Source of the DNA: an endosymbiont of Lamellibrachia barhami
Lineage (GTDB): Bacteria; Pseudomonadota; Gammaproteobacteria; Chromatiales; Chromatiaceae
Length of the DNA: 36,315 bases
Direction of reading: 5' to 3'
NCBI RefSeq assembly: GCF_011947365.2
Contig: NZ_JAAVSH020000001.1
Coordinates: 2,551,823-2,588,137, forward strand
Shown: piece after piece, positions 1-8,283 of the stretch
Layout of the letters: every line of letters starts with the position of its first letter
Position numbering within the stretch: position 1 is the stretch's first letter
Notes under the pieces: generated by a model
What the model was told of the DNA's origin: nothing
The model's database searches: none
What the model saw: only the letters and a program-made list of their open reading frames with translations
Translations under genes and position numbers: made by a program

Positions 1-262
1 CGCTGCGGCGTCCCGTCCTCACCCAGCACGACTTTGTCGTTGACCACCACCGCCACCGAAAGGCGGCGCAGGTTGTTGCTGGGCAGTCTGGTATGACTGA
101 TGGTTTTATCCAGCTCAAAGTTACGGGTGGCGCGCTTGCTGGTATTGATCGGGGTCGCAGCCTCACTCCCTTGGCCGCCCGCCTGCTCTGGCGCATTGCC
201 TGCAGCCGGCGGCTGATTCGTCAGTGCGCCGGGAACACCCTGTATCTCGTTCAATCGACTCC
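1..262 (-). CDS. fliF: FliF continuation in the shifted frame (runs off the window)
   Basis: Reading the minus strand one base out of phase with the N-terminal frame restores FliF: GVPGALTNQPP, then a Gly/Ala-rich linker, then NFELDKTISHT and LSVAVVVND, which are characteristic of the FliF periplasmic region. It stays open to the window edge, so the C-terminal transmembrane helix and FliG-binding tail lie outside. Together with the 163-1167 frame it makes one fliF gene. The shift falls between the QQES codons and the IQGVPG codons. Confidence 0.8.
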
Positions 263-1167
263 TGCTGTTCATTGATCTGCTCGGAACGCAGAGCACTCAT
301 ATCCGGATCATAGCTCTCCTGAGTCTGTTCAATCACCGTAAAATCGACTTCGGCCGCGACTTCGGCCCGCAGATTATCCTGTCCCAACAGGGGCGACAGA
401 ATATCTTCGATGCGCTGTTTGTAATGTGCTTCCAACTCACGGGTATACTCGAACTGGCTGCTGGACATGGCCATCTGCGCGGATTTGTCCGCACCACTGA
501 GCAGCTTGCCTTTATGGTCCACCACAGTGACCTGGGAGACATCCAGCTCCGGCACGCTGGACGCCACCAGATGAGTGATCGCCTCCACCTGGCCCTTCTC
601 CAGCGTCCGTCCTGAATAGAGTTTTATCACCACCGAGGCGCTGGGCACCTTGCGCTGCCGCACAAACACCGACTGCTTGGGTGTGGCCAGATGGACACGG
701 GCAGACTCGATATTCGCCAGTGTGGCAATGGAGCGGGCCAGTTCCCCCTCCATCGCGCGCTGATAACGGGCCGCCTCGACCATCCGGCTGGTGTTAAAAC
801 CGGTATCTTGCTGCAGCAGTTCAAAACCAAGTGAATCGCTATGCGGCAAACCCTGTCCGGCAAGTTTCATCCGCGCCTCCTGCAGATCTGCGGATGGCAC
901 CATCACTGCACCTGTGGATTGATCCACCTGATACTCGATACCTATCTGCTGCAGCGCCTGAACAATCTCCATCGCATCTTTCTGTGCCAGATTGCCGTAG
1001 AGCAGACTGTAGTTCGGTGTCTGCGACCAGAGCACCACTGCCACACCCAACGCAACGCTGGCGGCAATACCGACCATAACGGCGATTTGGCGGAAGATGG
1101 GGTTGTCCTGAAGACGCTGGCTGACTTCCAGTGCCTTACCCGATTGATCAGTTGTTGCAAGTGCCAT
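163..1167 (-). CDS. fliF: Flagellar MS-ring protein FliF, N-terminal part (frameshifted)
   Basis: FliF forms the MS ring in the inner membrane, the base on which the flagellar motor and export gate assemble. The 334-residue frame has the expected N-terminal transmembrane helix (about residues 28-48), then the ring-building region with the SLLYGNL and SLGFELLQQ segments typical of FliF. Homology stops abruptly after the EQINEQQES segment; the last 30 or so residues do not look like FliF. The true continuation (GVPGALTNQPP, then FELDKTISH) lies in another frame and is listed separately. Upstream is fliE, on the same strand with a 66-base gap, as in fliEFGHIJ operons. The break is a single-frame shift near position 255-265, either a real mutation or a sequence error. 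Confidence 0.9.
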   Translation of the reverse strand: MALATTDQSGKALEVSQRLQDNPIFRQIAVMVGIAASVALGVAVVLWSQTPNYSLLYGNLAQKDAMEIVQALQQIGIEYQVDQSTGAVMVPSADLQEARMKLAGQGLPHSDSLGFELLQQDTGFNTSRMVEAARYQRAMEGELARSIATLANIESARVHLATPKQSVFVRQRKVPSASVVIKLYSGRTLEKGQVEAITHLVASSVPELDVSQVTVVDHKGKLLSGADKSAQMAMSSSQFEYTRELEAHYKQRIEDILSPLLGQDNLRAEVAAEVDFTVIEQTQESYDPDMSALRSEQINEQQESIERDTGCSRRTDESAAGCRQCARAGGRPRE

Positions 1168-1233
1168 GATTGCGATTCCGGCTTGATTAATCTGACTTTT
1201 CTTTCCAGTTGCGTATTATTTGTGCTGTAGCAG

Positions 1234-1551
1234 CTAGATAGGCATATTCATTACGTCTTTATAGGCTTCGACCAGCTTGTTTCTCACCTGCACCATCGCA
1301 TCGAAGGATAGGCTCGACTTCTGCACTGCGATCATCACTTGAGCAAGGTTCACATCCCCTTCACCGGTTTCAAACGCAGTGGTAAGCGCCTTCGCCTCAT
1401 GCTGGGTCTCATTGACCTGATCGATGGAATTTTTCAGCAGGTCGCCAAAGTTGCTCTGCCCCGCCGCTTCAACCGGCTTTGGGGCATCTTCGGCCTGGGC
1501 GGCCATCACCCGCATCTGCGCCAGAACCTGGTTGATATCCATGTTGTTCAT
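1234..1551 (-). CDS. fliE: Flagellar hook-basal body protein FliE
   Basis: FliE is the small adaptor joining the MS ring/export gate to the proximal rod. The 105-residue product has the family length and the conserved C-terminal helix region with QKSSLSFDAMVQVRNKLVEAY and the terminal VMNMPI. A second in-frame ATG three codons downstream (MDINQ) is an equally possible start. It sits between fleR and fliF on the same strand, with a sigma-54 type promoter directly upstream, so it is probably the first gene of a FleR-activated fliE-fliF operon. Confidence 0.95.
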   Translation of the reverse strand: MNNMDINQVLAQMRVMAAQAEDAPKPVEAAGQSNFGDLLKNSIDQVNETQHEAKALTTAFETGEGDVNLAQVMIAVQKSSLSFDAMVQVRNKLVEAYKDVMNMPI

Positions 1552-1591
1552 CGTTCACTCCCCACTCAAATCGATCTATATATCTGTTATA

Positions 1592-1607
1592 TGCAGATTC
1601 CGCACCA
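1592..1607 (-). promoter_or_regulatory. Sigma-54 (-24/-12) promoter for fliE
   Basis: On the minus strand the sequence TGGTGCGGAATCTGCA has the invariant GG and GC dinucleotides separated by exactly 10 bases. The downstream half (CTGCA) deviates slightly from TTGCA. It lies about 40 bases upstream of fliE, between the fleR stop and the fliE start. In Pseudomonas and Vibrio fliE operons are activated by FleR/FlrC with RpoN, which fits this order. Confidence 0.65.
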
Positions 1608-1608
1608 A

Positions 1609-2961
1609 TCAGCCGGCCCGGCCAGGAATAGCCATGCCAGCATTGCGCATGCGGGCTATCTTGTAACGCAACGTGCGCTGACTGATGCCTAAACGCTCCG
1701 CCGCCTGCTTGCGGCTTCCGTCACCTTCATGGAGGGCATCCATGATCATCTGCTCCTCCACTGAACGCAGGTCTTCCGGCAACCTCCCTGCTGAAATTTC
1801 GGCTGCTGGAGATACGCTGGGTGCTTCAATGCCATCTGCACTCTCAAACGCGAGGTCTTCAACTTCTATCTGTTCGCCGTTGTAGAGGATCAGGGCGCGC
1901 TGTATCAGATTCTCCAGTTCACGCACATTTCCGGCCCAATCGTGGGATAAGAGCTGAACCTGAGCCGCTTCACTGAATGGTGGCACAAGCTGTCCCGGCA
2001 GCAGGTGCTGGGATAAAAGATGTCTGGCCAGGGGAATAATGTCCCGTTTGCGCTCCCGCAACGGCGGCAAGGTCAGAGGAAAAACATTGAGCCGATAGAA
2101 AAGATCCTCACGAAAACGACCGGCAGAAATCTCCTCACGCAGCTTGCGGTTGGTGGTGGCCAGCACTCGCACATCGAGTTCGATCATCTTGCGCCCGCCA
2201 AGGCGTTCGACTTCCCGTTCCTGCAACACGCGCAGCAGTTTTGCCTGTAGCGCCATGCTCATTTCAGAGATCTCATCGAGCAACAGCGTACCGCCCTGAG
2301 CCTGCTCGAATTTACCTGCGGCGGACTGATAGGCACCGGTGAAGGCACCTTTTTCGTAGCCAAACAGGACGGCTTCCAGCATATTCTCAGGAATCGCCGC
2401 ACAGTTGATGGCAACGAATGGGCCATCGCGCCGCTCAGAAGTCTGGTGGATAAAACGGGCGAATACCTCTTTACCGGTGCCGCTCTCCCCGTTGATCAAC
2501 ACTGTCGCTTCACTGTGAGAGACACGACGGGCAAGCTCCAGCACCTCACGACTGCGCAGATCCTCGACAATCGGGCCACGCTGTAATTTGTCCACGGCAG
2601 CCAGGATATGCCCGGCAACTTTACTCACCAGCACCTCCGCCTCGAAGGGCTTGATCAGATAATCCACCGCACCATCACGCATCGCATCTACCGCCTTTTC
2701 GATCGTTCCGTAAGCGGTCATCAGCAATACAGGCAGATTGGGATATCCCGCCTTGATTCGGCGTAACAGGCGATGCCCATCCATCGGACGCATCTGCACA
2801 TCGCTCACCACTATGCCCACCGGCTCCTGACGTAATATCTCCAATGCCGCACTGCCCCCTTCCGCCGCCCTTACCGGGTAGCCGGCAAGTTCGAGGGTAT
2901 CGCTCAGTGCTTCACGCAGAGCAGGATCATCTTCTACGATGAGAACAGTTGCCTGACTCAT
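1609..2961 (-). CDS. fleR: Sigma-54-dependent flagellar response regulator FleR/FlrC
   Basis: This 450-residue NtrC-type regulator activates class III flagellar promoters with RpoN after phosphorylation by FleS. It has a receiver domain (residues 1-120, phospho-acceptor Asp54 in VVSDVQM, Lys104), an AAA+ domain with Walker A GESGTGKE (158-165) and the sigma-54 contact loop GAFTGA (205-210), Walker B LLLDE, and a C-terminal Fis-type HTH (SRKQAAERLGISQRTLRYKI). Its ATG overlaps the fleS stop in an ATGA, so the pair is translationally coupled. A fleQ paralogue lies upstream. Recognition is firm; the symbol follows Pseudomonas naming (flrC in Vibrio). Confidence 0.92.
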   Translation of the reverse strand: MSQATVLIVEDDPALREALSDTLELAGYPVRAAEGGSAALEILRQEPVGIVVSDVQMRPMDGHRLLRRIKAGYPNLPVLLMTAYGTIEKAVDAMRDGAVDYLIKPFEAEVLVSKVAGHILAAVDKLQRGPIVEDLRSREVLELARRVSHSEATVLINGESGTGKEVFARFIHQTSERRDGPFVAINCAAIPENMLEAVLFGYEKGAFTGAYQSAAGKFEQAQGGTLLLDEISEMSMALQAKLLRVLQEREVERLGGRKMIELDVRVLATTNRKLREEISAGRFREDLFYRLNVFPLTLPPLRERKRDIIPLARHLLSQHLLPGQLVPPFSEAAQVQLLSHDWAGNVRELENLIQRALILYNGEQIEVEDLAFESADGIEAPSVSPAAEISAGRLPEDLRSVEEQMIMDALHEGDGSRKQAAERLGISQRTLRYKIARMRNAGMAIPGRAG

Positions 2962-4181
2962 GACAATCTCCTCGCCTCAATGAGAGGGCTTCCGGCACCT
3001 AACACCGGTAATTCAACGGGTATCTGTTGGGGAGAAACAGGAGGAAATGCCAATTGGAAGCAAGCACCGCCGTTCAGGCTGTCAGACAGACAGATCTCAC
3101 CGTGATGACTCAGCACCAGATTCTGCACCACGGCCAGACCCAGACCGGTTCCACCTGCCCGATTGGTAAAGAAAGGGTCAAAAATCTGTTCCCGGATTTC
3201 AGCCGGGACACCGGGGCCGTTGTCACTGAAGAGCAATTCCACATTATCTGTAACCCTCAGCAGCAGCGTGATGCGCTTTGCACCTTGCTGTAATGCGTTA
3301 TCCGTCAAATTGCTCAATACGCCGAGCAGTGCATCACGGCGGCCTTTTATCACGGCAGCCCCAGCGCTGAGATCCTCTATCTTGAGTGTCACCGCCACAT
3401 CGTTCAGTTCTGGCCTGATACCCTCCGCAAATTCACCCAGCAGTTCTGAAAGGGAGATAAGCTCTTCGCCTTCCGACGAGCCTCGGGCAAACATCAAAAT
3501 ATCGCGAATTTGGCGTTCCATATGCTGCAACCGGGAACGCAGTTTGCCAGTAAATCGTTGACGTTGACCGGATGTCAGATCGTCGCGTGAGAGGTGGGAG
3601 GTGTAGAGCAAGGCGGAACTGAGAGGGGTGCGCATCTGATGGGCAAGCTGTGCGGACATCTCTCCCATCGCCCCCAGTCTCTCCTGACGGTTCAGGCGCT
3701 CCTGCAGCTTGCGGGTTTCGGTGACGTCGAGCATGACCAGGATACGCCCAGGCGCCTGCTCAAGGTCACAGGATGAGATGCTGAGAATACGGCCATTGCA
3801 GAGGCGCAGGTCATCCCCTGAATGTTGCGGGATCTGAAATAACCGCCGGCGCAACTCCCGCCAGTCATCCCCTTCGTTGATGGAACCCAGCAGACGCCGT
3901 GCCGCCGGGTTGAACTCCTGCACGCACTCTTCGCCATCAAGCACGATCACAGCCGCTGGAAGCGTTTCGAGCAGACGTTCCAGACGATCGGCAATACGTT
4001 CTTTATCCGCCAATTGAAGGATGCGTTCACTACGCGCAGCAGCCAGTTCGCTGCTCAACTGTAGTACCTGATGCTGTAACTGCTGGTATGAGCCGGTCAG
4101 CTCTTCAGATAGTTGATTGAACAGATTGAACGCCGCTTCGAGGGATTGTTGACGTTCAGGCGTTGAGCGGTTCATCGGCAC
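2958..4181 (-). CDS. fleS: Flagellar two-component sensor kinase FleS/FlrB
   Basis: A soluble histidine kinase of about 407 residues that phosphorylates FleR. No transmembrane segment is seen. An N-terminal coiled coil (about 15-70) precedes a PAS domain (about 70-155), then a HisKA domain with MSAQLAHQMRTPL (His181 counted from the first start) and a HATPase domain with the N-box SNLTDNALQQ, DNGPGVP and GGTGLGLAVV. The gene begins at GTG (4181) or the ATG two codons later (4175); a weak AGAGA lies about 9 bases before the GTG. The fleQ-fleS gap holds a strong sigma-54 promoter. Confidence 0.9.
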   Translation of the reverse strand: MPMNRSTPERQQSLEAAFNLFNQLSEELTGSYQQLQHQVLQLSSELAAARSERILQLADKERIADRLERLLETLPAAVIVLDGEECVQEFNPAARRLLGSINEGDDWRELRRRLFQIPQHSGDDLRLCNGRILSISSCDLEQAPGRILVMLDVTETRKLQERLNRQERLGAMGEMSAQLAHQMRTPLSSALLYTSHLSRDDLTSGQRQRFTGKLRSRLQHMERQIRDILMFARGSSEGEELISLSELLGEFAEGIRPELNDVAVTLKIEDLSAGAAVIKGRRDALLGVLSNLTDNALQQGAKRITLLLRVTDNVELLFSDNGPGVPAEIREQIFDPFFTNRAGGTGLGLAVVQNLVLSHHGEICLSDSLNGGACFQLAFPPVSPQQIPVELPVLGAGSPLIEARRLS

Positions 4182-4227
4182 GTTTTATGTCTCTGCAGTT
4201 GAATGTCATCTTGACATCCAGAGACAA

Positions 4228-4243
4228 AGCAACAACCGTGCCT
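4228..4243 (-). promoter_or_regulatory. Sigma-54 (-24/-12) promoter for fleSR
   Basis: The minus strand reads AGGCACGGTTGTTGCT, a near-perfect match to TGGCAC-N5-TTGCT with GG and GC exactly 10 bases apart. It lies about 50 bases upstream of the fleS start, in the fleQ-fleS gap. In Pseudomonas fleSR is transcribed by RpoN under FleQ, the gene immediately upstream here. Confidence 0.8.
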
Positions 4244-4296
4244 GTTTTATTATTTTTTATATTTCAACGAGTTGGATATTCCATTCTCAAGGAACG

Positions 4297-5772
4297 TCAA
4301 ATTCCCGTCGACTCATGCTGACGCTGGAGACCATATTTCCGCAGTTTTTCCACCAGTGTCGTGCGACGCATGTGGAGTCGCTTGGCTGCATGCGCGACAA
4401 CGCCACCCGACTCTTCGAGGGCTTGCTGTATCAGGCTCTGCTCCAGGCTGCCGAGATGGGCCTTGAGGTCGATACCGTTGTTGGGCAGTCGCGGGGCATG
4501 CTGTGTGGTGTCCGACTCACCTCCAGGGATTGCCACCTCGGGCAGCTGCACCGTATCGAGCACCTCGCCTGCAGGGCGGAATTTGTCGGGCAGATCACCC
4601 ACGTCGACCACTCCAAAGGGATAGAGGATGGCCAACCGCTCTATCAGATTCGCCAGTTCCCTGACATTACCCGGCCATCGATAGTGACTCAGGGCCGCAA
4701 CGGCTGCGGGGGTCAGACGTACCGACCCGCGTTTCTCATTCTCTATGCGATGAATCAGATCGTTGACCAGCACCGGGATATCCTCCACCCGGTCCCGCAG
4801 AGGTGGCACTTCTATGGGAAATACATTCAGACGATAGAAAAGATCTTCACGAAATCTGCCCTCAGCAATCGCTTTTTCAAGATCGCGATGGGTCGCGGCA
4901 ATGATACGGACGTTCGCATGCAGTGTCTTGTTGCTGCCGACCCGTTCGAAAGTACGTTCCTGCAAAACACGCAACAGCTTGACCTGCATCGGCATACTCA
5001 TATCGCCGATCTCATCAAGAAACAGGGTACCGCTTTCGGCCATCTCGAAGCGTCCCTTGCGCGTACTGATTGCGCCGGTAAAGGCCCCTTTTTCATGGCC
5101 AAAAAGTTCGCTCTCCAGCAGGTCAGCAGGAATCGCCCCGCAGTTCACCGGCACAAAGGCCTTGCCCCGGCGGTGGGAGTGAAAATGAAGCTTTCGCGCC
5201 ACCACCTCTTTACCTGTCCCCGACTCACCCAATATCAAGACAGTCGCATCAGAATCGGCCACCTGCTCGATCATGCGATTGACATGCCGAGTTGCGCGAC
5301 TGCTGCCGGATAGACTGCGAAACAGTTCTACCGGTCGTGCAACGACTTCACCCTGTCTGTGCGCCTCCTGATAGACCTGGGCTTTATGAATCAACCCCAT
5401 CAGGTTGTCATATTGCGTGGGGAGACTCAGCGAGCCAATAACGTTTTCACAACCCTCGAATCCCCGCCACAACTCGCCCCCATTCAAAATAGTCTGAAAG
5501 AGAGGAATCTCGGGATGCAATTCGTTCAGCTTGTTGGCAAAATTACTGAGGGCATCCCGATCCAGATCCGGACCGACCAAAACAGCAGAGCAGGCCTCGG
5601 TTGCCGATTTGATATGTTGATGGATATCATCCGGGTTACTGGCGAACAGAACATTCCCATCCAGAAAGCTGAGAATATGCTCCAGATATTTACGCCTCTC
5701 GGGATCCTCATCAACAAGATAGACACAGAGTCGAGGAAACGCAGGAGCTAGTTTTTCCGCCGCTTCACCCAT
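4297..5772 (-). CDS. fleQ: Flagellar master regulator FleQ/FlrA
   Basis: FleQ is the top-level sigma-54 activator of flagellar genes and, in Pseudomonas, a c-di-GMP-responsive switch between motility and biofilm genes. The 491-residue product has the receiver-like FleQ N-domain lacking a normal phosphorylation site, an AAA+ domain with Walker A GESGTGKE (182-189), GAFTGA (229-234), Walker B FLDE (251-254), and a C-terminal Fis-type HTH ([17 protein letters not shown]). The LFRS motif at 150-153, which contributes to c-di-GMP binding in P. aeruginosa FleQ, is preserved, so c-di-GMP control is likely here. The ATG at 5772 has a GGAG-type ribosome binding site close upstream. Confidence 0.92.
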   Translation of the reverse strand: MGEAAEKLAPAFPRLCVYLVDEDPERRKYLEHILSFLDGNVLFASNPDDIHQHIKSATEACSAVLVGPDLDRDALSNFANKLNELHPEIPLFQTILNGGELWRGFEGCENVIGSLSLPTQYDNLMGLIHKAQVYQEAHRQGEVVARPVELFRSLSGSSRATRHVNRMIEQVADSDATVLILGESGTGKEVVARKLHFHSHRRGKAFVPVNCGAIPADLLESELFGHEKGAFTGAISTRKGRFEMAESGTLFLDEIGDMSMPMQVKLLRVLQERTFERVGSNKTLHANVRIIAATHRDLEKAIAEGRFREDLFYRLNVFPIEVPPLRDRVEDIPVLVNDLIHRIENEKRGSVRLTPAAVAALSHYRWPGNVRELANLIERLAILYPFGVVDVGDLPDKFRPAGEVLDTVQLPEVAIPGGESDTTQHAPRLPNNGIDLKAHLGSLEQSLIQQALEESGGVVAHAAKRLHMRRTTLVEKLRKYGLQRQHESTGI

Positions 5773-6287
5773 TACACTCCGACTCCATAAGATGAATTGA
5801 TGAATTATTGAGTTGTCGCCAGAAAATCACTGATCACCAGATACAAAAATATTCAGGTTATTGATTATTCGGGCACAAATTTAATTTGATGCAAACCTTT
5901 GACGCAGAGTTAAGCAGTAAATCAGTAGAATGTCAAAATTATGTCACGCTAAGAAATATCACTAAGATATAGAGTTATCTCGTTAATTTTAAAGTGCAAT
6001 TCTCCAACAAACAGCATCATTCAACAGTTGGCGAAGCGTGAGTAATCATGGTGTGCAGGTTGCACCCCACGTTCGCCTCATTTAGAGAAGCCACACCTCA
6101 TGCCAACCACTACCACGAATCCCAAAACTTTAGTTCACGAAATCCAGGTGCGCCTGTGGCCCCTACAAAGGCAAACTGGGCAGATCAAAAGCCAAAGGCG
6201 CTGATTAACAGTAGTTCAGGTAGTTGATACCGTCCGAAAAATACTCTTTACTATCCCCCAGCGCAGTATATTGCAGTGAGTTATTCC
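5773..6287. other. Intergenic region between fleQ and the FHA gene
   Basis: A divergent region of about 510 bases. It is AT-rich near fleQ and presumably contains the promoters for fleQ (minus strand) and the FHA gene (plus strand), but no convincing -35/-10 or -24/-12 box was picked out. A short imperfect inverted repeat (GGTGTGCA at 6050 with TGCACCCC at 6061) is the only notable structure. A 34-codon open frame at 6100-6204 has no ribosome binding site and is not called. Confidence 0.5.
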
Positions 6288-6983
6288 ATGCCCAAGCTAA
6301 CCCTTTCTTTCAAAGGCCGTATCATCGATGTCCACCATCTTGCTCAAGGCGACACCCTTATCGGCAGGGATAGCGACTGTACGCTTTTCATCGACAGCCT
6401 GGCAGTGGCACCGAAACAAATACTCATCAAATTGGATGAAGCAGGCTCGCATCTCATTGCGCAAGATAAAACCCATCCCGTTCTCATCAATCGTAAGGTC
6501 GTTGAATCAACCGATCTTGTGCATGGGGATCTCATTCAGATCGGCAAACATACCCTCTCCTATGCCGAAGACGCTCTCGAACCGGGAGGGAAACTGCGCA
6601 CCGAAGCAACCAGCGTCGTAGAGGTGGAGACTGGGGGGGAGGAGGAGGAGAGCTGGAACATCTTTCCAAATATCGGCCCGGCTACCGCTACTGATGCCTC
6701 GTTACCGCATGAAGGCATGTTACAGATCATGAGCGGCGAGCATATTGGCCGGATCATCCCACTGAATCATAATCTCACCCGTATCGGGCAGGCCGGTTGC
6801 GACTGCGCCATTATTGCTCTCCGCAACGACGGCTATTTCCTCTCTCATCTTGAAGGTCCCGTATCCCCCAGCATTAATGACGAAAAGATTGGAGAAGAAT
6901 CACGTTTGCTACAGGATGGCGACATCATCCATGTCGGCGGAACCCAAATGCAATTTCACCTAATAGGGAGCCAGACACAATGA
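6288..6983 (+). CDS. Double FHA-domain protein
   Basis: A cytoplasmic protein of 231 residues with two forkhead-associated-like domains, about residues 5-93 (LIGRDSDCTLFID) and 145-226 (TRIGQAGCDC, then LQDGDIIHVGG), joined by an acidic linker with EEEE. FHA domains normally bind phosphothreonine, but both copies lack the Ser-x-x-His pair (VAPKQI is found where S..H is expected in the first), so they may be scaffolds rather than phosphopeptide readers. The ATG at 6288 follows a GTGAG-like ribosome binding site; a GTG four codons upstream is an alternative. The stop overlaps the next ATG in an ATGA, coupling it to the PilZ remnant, which suggests an original surface- or motility-related pair. 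Confidence 0.8.
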   Translation: MPKLTLSFKGRIIDVHHLAQGDTLIGRDSDCTLFIDSLAVAPKQILIKLDEAGSHLIAQDKTHPVLINRKVVESTDLVHGDLIQIGKHTLSYAEDALEPGGKLRTEATSVVEVETGGEEEESWNIFPNIGPATATDASLPHEGMLQIMSGEHIGRIIPLNHNLTRIGQAGCDCAIIALRNDGYFLSHLEGPVSPSINDEKIGEESRLLQDGDIIHVGGTQMQFHLIGSQTQ

Positions 6984-7399
6984 CTACTTCAGGAAACCCG
7001 GAAGAGCGCCGGCGCTTCAGGCGCGTCCTTTTGATGCATGATGCATATCAGAGGGCGAAAAAATCATTTGAAACGGCGTTGCTGGATACCATCGTTAAAA
7101 GGCGCTCTGGTCGTCCTGCCCGCCCGACTGGAGCGGCCAACCGGATCAGTCCGTTGAGTTGGATATCAAGCTTGGTGATTCGGAGACGCGAATCCAAAGA
7201 TGCGACCAGTGTTGCTCATTGGGGATGGCGCGATCGGTTTTCGCTGCAGCACCATCGATATGGAAGCATCTTACATCTTCGACGCCTGGTCAGACTCAAC
7301 ACCAGTGATGAGCTGTCGAAAGAGGAATTGGGCGCTGGCTTGGTTATATACTTACCTGAACTTAAAGTAATGCATAGATTGCGCGCGCTATCATGGTAA
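6980..7399 (+). pseudogene. PilZ-domain gene broken by several frameshifts
   Basis: PilZ domains bind c-di-GMP. The start (GNPEERRRFRRVL) holds the RRxxR-type motif. PilZ homology then hops between frames: SLKGALVVLP in a second frame (about 7092-7121), WSGQPDQSVELDIKLGDSE in a third (7129-7197), GAIGFRCSTIDMEAS in the second again (7227-7271), and LHLRRLVRLNTSDE back in the first (from 7274). The DxSxxG motif is thus present but out of frame. The first frame is open by chance to 7399, giving a misleading 139-codon ORF. It overlaps the FHA stop by four bases, so the intact ancestor was in that operon. Real decay or a locally poor sequence are the two explanations. Confidence 0.75.
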
Positions 7400-7466
7400 C
7401 CGCTTCGTTGGTGTAACATGGAGCACGCAACCAAACCATCATTTCACTGGTCTTACTGACCAAACA

Positions 7467-8123
7467 CTAGAGTTCGGGAATGAACATTTTAGGAATATCA
7501 GCGTTTATCACGATAGCGCGGCGGCCCTGGTCCAAGACGGAGAAATCACCGCCGCCGCCCAGGAAGAGCGATTCTCGCGCAGAAGCATGACGAGCGTTTC
7601 CCGCAGCGCAGGTTCGCTTCTGCCTCGACCAGGGTCTCTCCTCGACGACGTCGATCATGTGGTCTTCTACGACCAGAATCGCCACATCAATTTTGTACTC
7701 CCCGCGGGCCAGGCGTTCAGCATTCAATGGGGGAGCGATATAGTCGGTTTCAAGTATCTTGGGGGCGCCGTCATTTTTCTGCTTGAGCAGCTCACGCACC
7801 ATCTCCGGTTTAAGTACAAACTCAGCGCCACGGGACTCCAGCTCGACCACCGACCGATCCAGATCATGTACACGCAATCCGATGTGGTTGTTATAGAGAC
7901 GCTCATCTCCCGGTCCTGGTGGCAGTTGAAAATCGGGATCCTCACGAAAGACCAGGGTGGCGCCGCAGACGATCAGGCGACTGAAACGCAGTCCCATCAT
8001 CTGTCCACGAAAAATCACCTTGCCGTCGAACATCTTTACCCAGAACGCCTCCTGGACATCCACATCCGGGGTGCCGATGGAGAGTTCTATCAAGGGGAAG
8101 GTTTCCCTGTTGGTTTGACTCAT
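7467..8123 (-). CDS. VOC-superfamily (glyoxalase/dioxygenase-like) protein with a chimeric C-terminus
   Basis: Residues 1 to about 150 are a vicinal-oxygen-chelate protein: PLIELSIGTPDVD at the start, a central NNHIGLRVHDLDRSVVELESRGAEF, and IAPPLNAERLARGEYKIDVA at the end of the recognisable part. Such proteins bind a divalent metal and act as lyases, dioxygenases or resistance proteins; the substrate is unknown here. The frame then runs about 65 codons antisense through the decayed carbamoyltransferase (HMIDVVEERPWSRQ onward), so the C-terminal tail is not native and the final strand, where a metal-binding Glu usually sits, is lost. A GAGGGA ribosome binding site stands six bases before the ATG. 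It diverges from the radical SAM gene. Confidence 0.7.
   Translation of the reverse strand: MSQTNRETFPLIELSIGTPDVDVQEAFWVKMFDGKVIFRGQMMGLRFSRLIVCGATLVFREDPDFQLPPGPGDERLYNNHIGLRVHDLDRSVVELESRGAEFVLKPEMVRELLKQKNDGAPKILETDYIAPPLNAERLARGEYKIDVAILVVEDHMIDVVEERPWSRQKRTCAAGNARHASARESLFLGGGGDFSVLDQGRRAIVINADIPKMFIPEL
7480..7680 (+). pseudogene. N-terminal fragment of a carbamoyltransferase, frameshifted
   Basis: Starting at the ATG at 7480 (MNILGISAF), homology to the N-terminus of NodU/CmcH-type carbamoyltransferases can be followed through successive frames: YHDSAAALVQDGEI and AAAQEERFSRR (7506-7580), HDERFPQR (7586-7609), VRFCLDQGLS (7612-7641) and LDDVDHVVFYDQ (7641-7676). Each step equals loss of one base, four in about 180 bases. 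Homology then ends and the complement of the VOC gene begins. The rest of the usual 550-600 residue enzyme is absent from the window. No active product is possible. Confidence 0.75.
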
Positions 8124-8283
8124 GATTGTCCCTCAAGATTCGCATCGCTCGGTAAAAAAAGCTTTCCGGGATTGTAGCCCAAGTCCGCCTCCACAACCGC
8201 AAATTGAAAGTCATGCATAGTCCTTGAGTAACGCCGGGGATTCTTTTAGTCTCAAACCCACACACCTTTTGGAGCAGACCAAG

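Noticed and set aside
93-275. 60-codon plus-strand ORF inside fliF
   Set aside because: Antisense to fliF with no family resemblance or ribosome binding site.
4315-5313. 332-codon plus-strand ORF antisense to fleQ
   Set aside because: Long only because of the GC-rich complementary frame; fleQ on the other strand has all its motifs.
6100-6204. 34-codon ORF between fleQ and the FHA gene
   Set aside because: No ribosome binding site at a useful distance and no recognisable pattern.
7587-8177. 196-codon plus-strand ORF
   Set aside because: Antisense to the VOC gene; only its first part overlaps the carbamoyltransferase remnant, in one of several frames.
8224-8283. Upstream TTG start for the radical SAM gene
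   Set aside because: The ATG at 8284 has a GGAG site and starts the conserved beta strand; the extra 20 residues look random.
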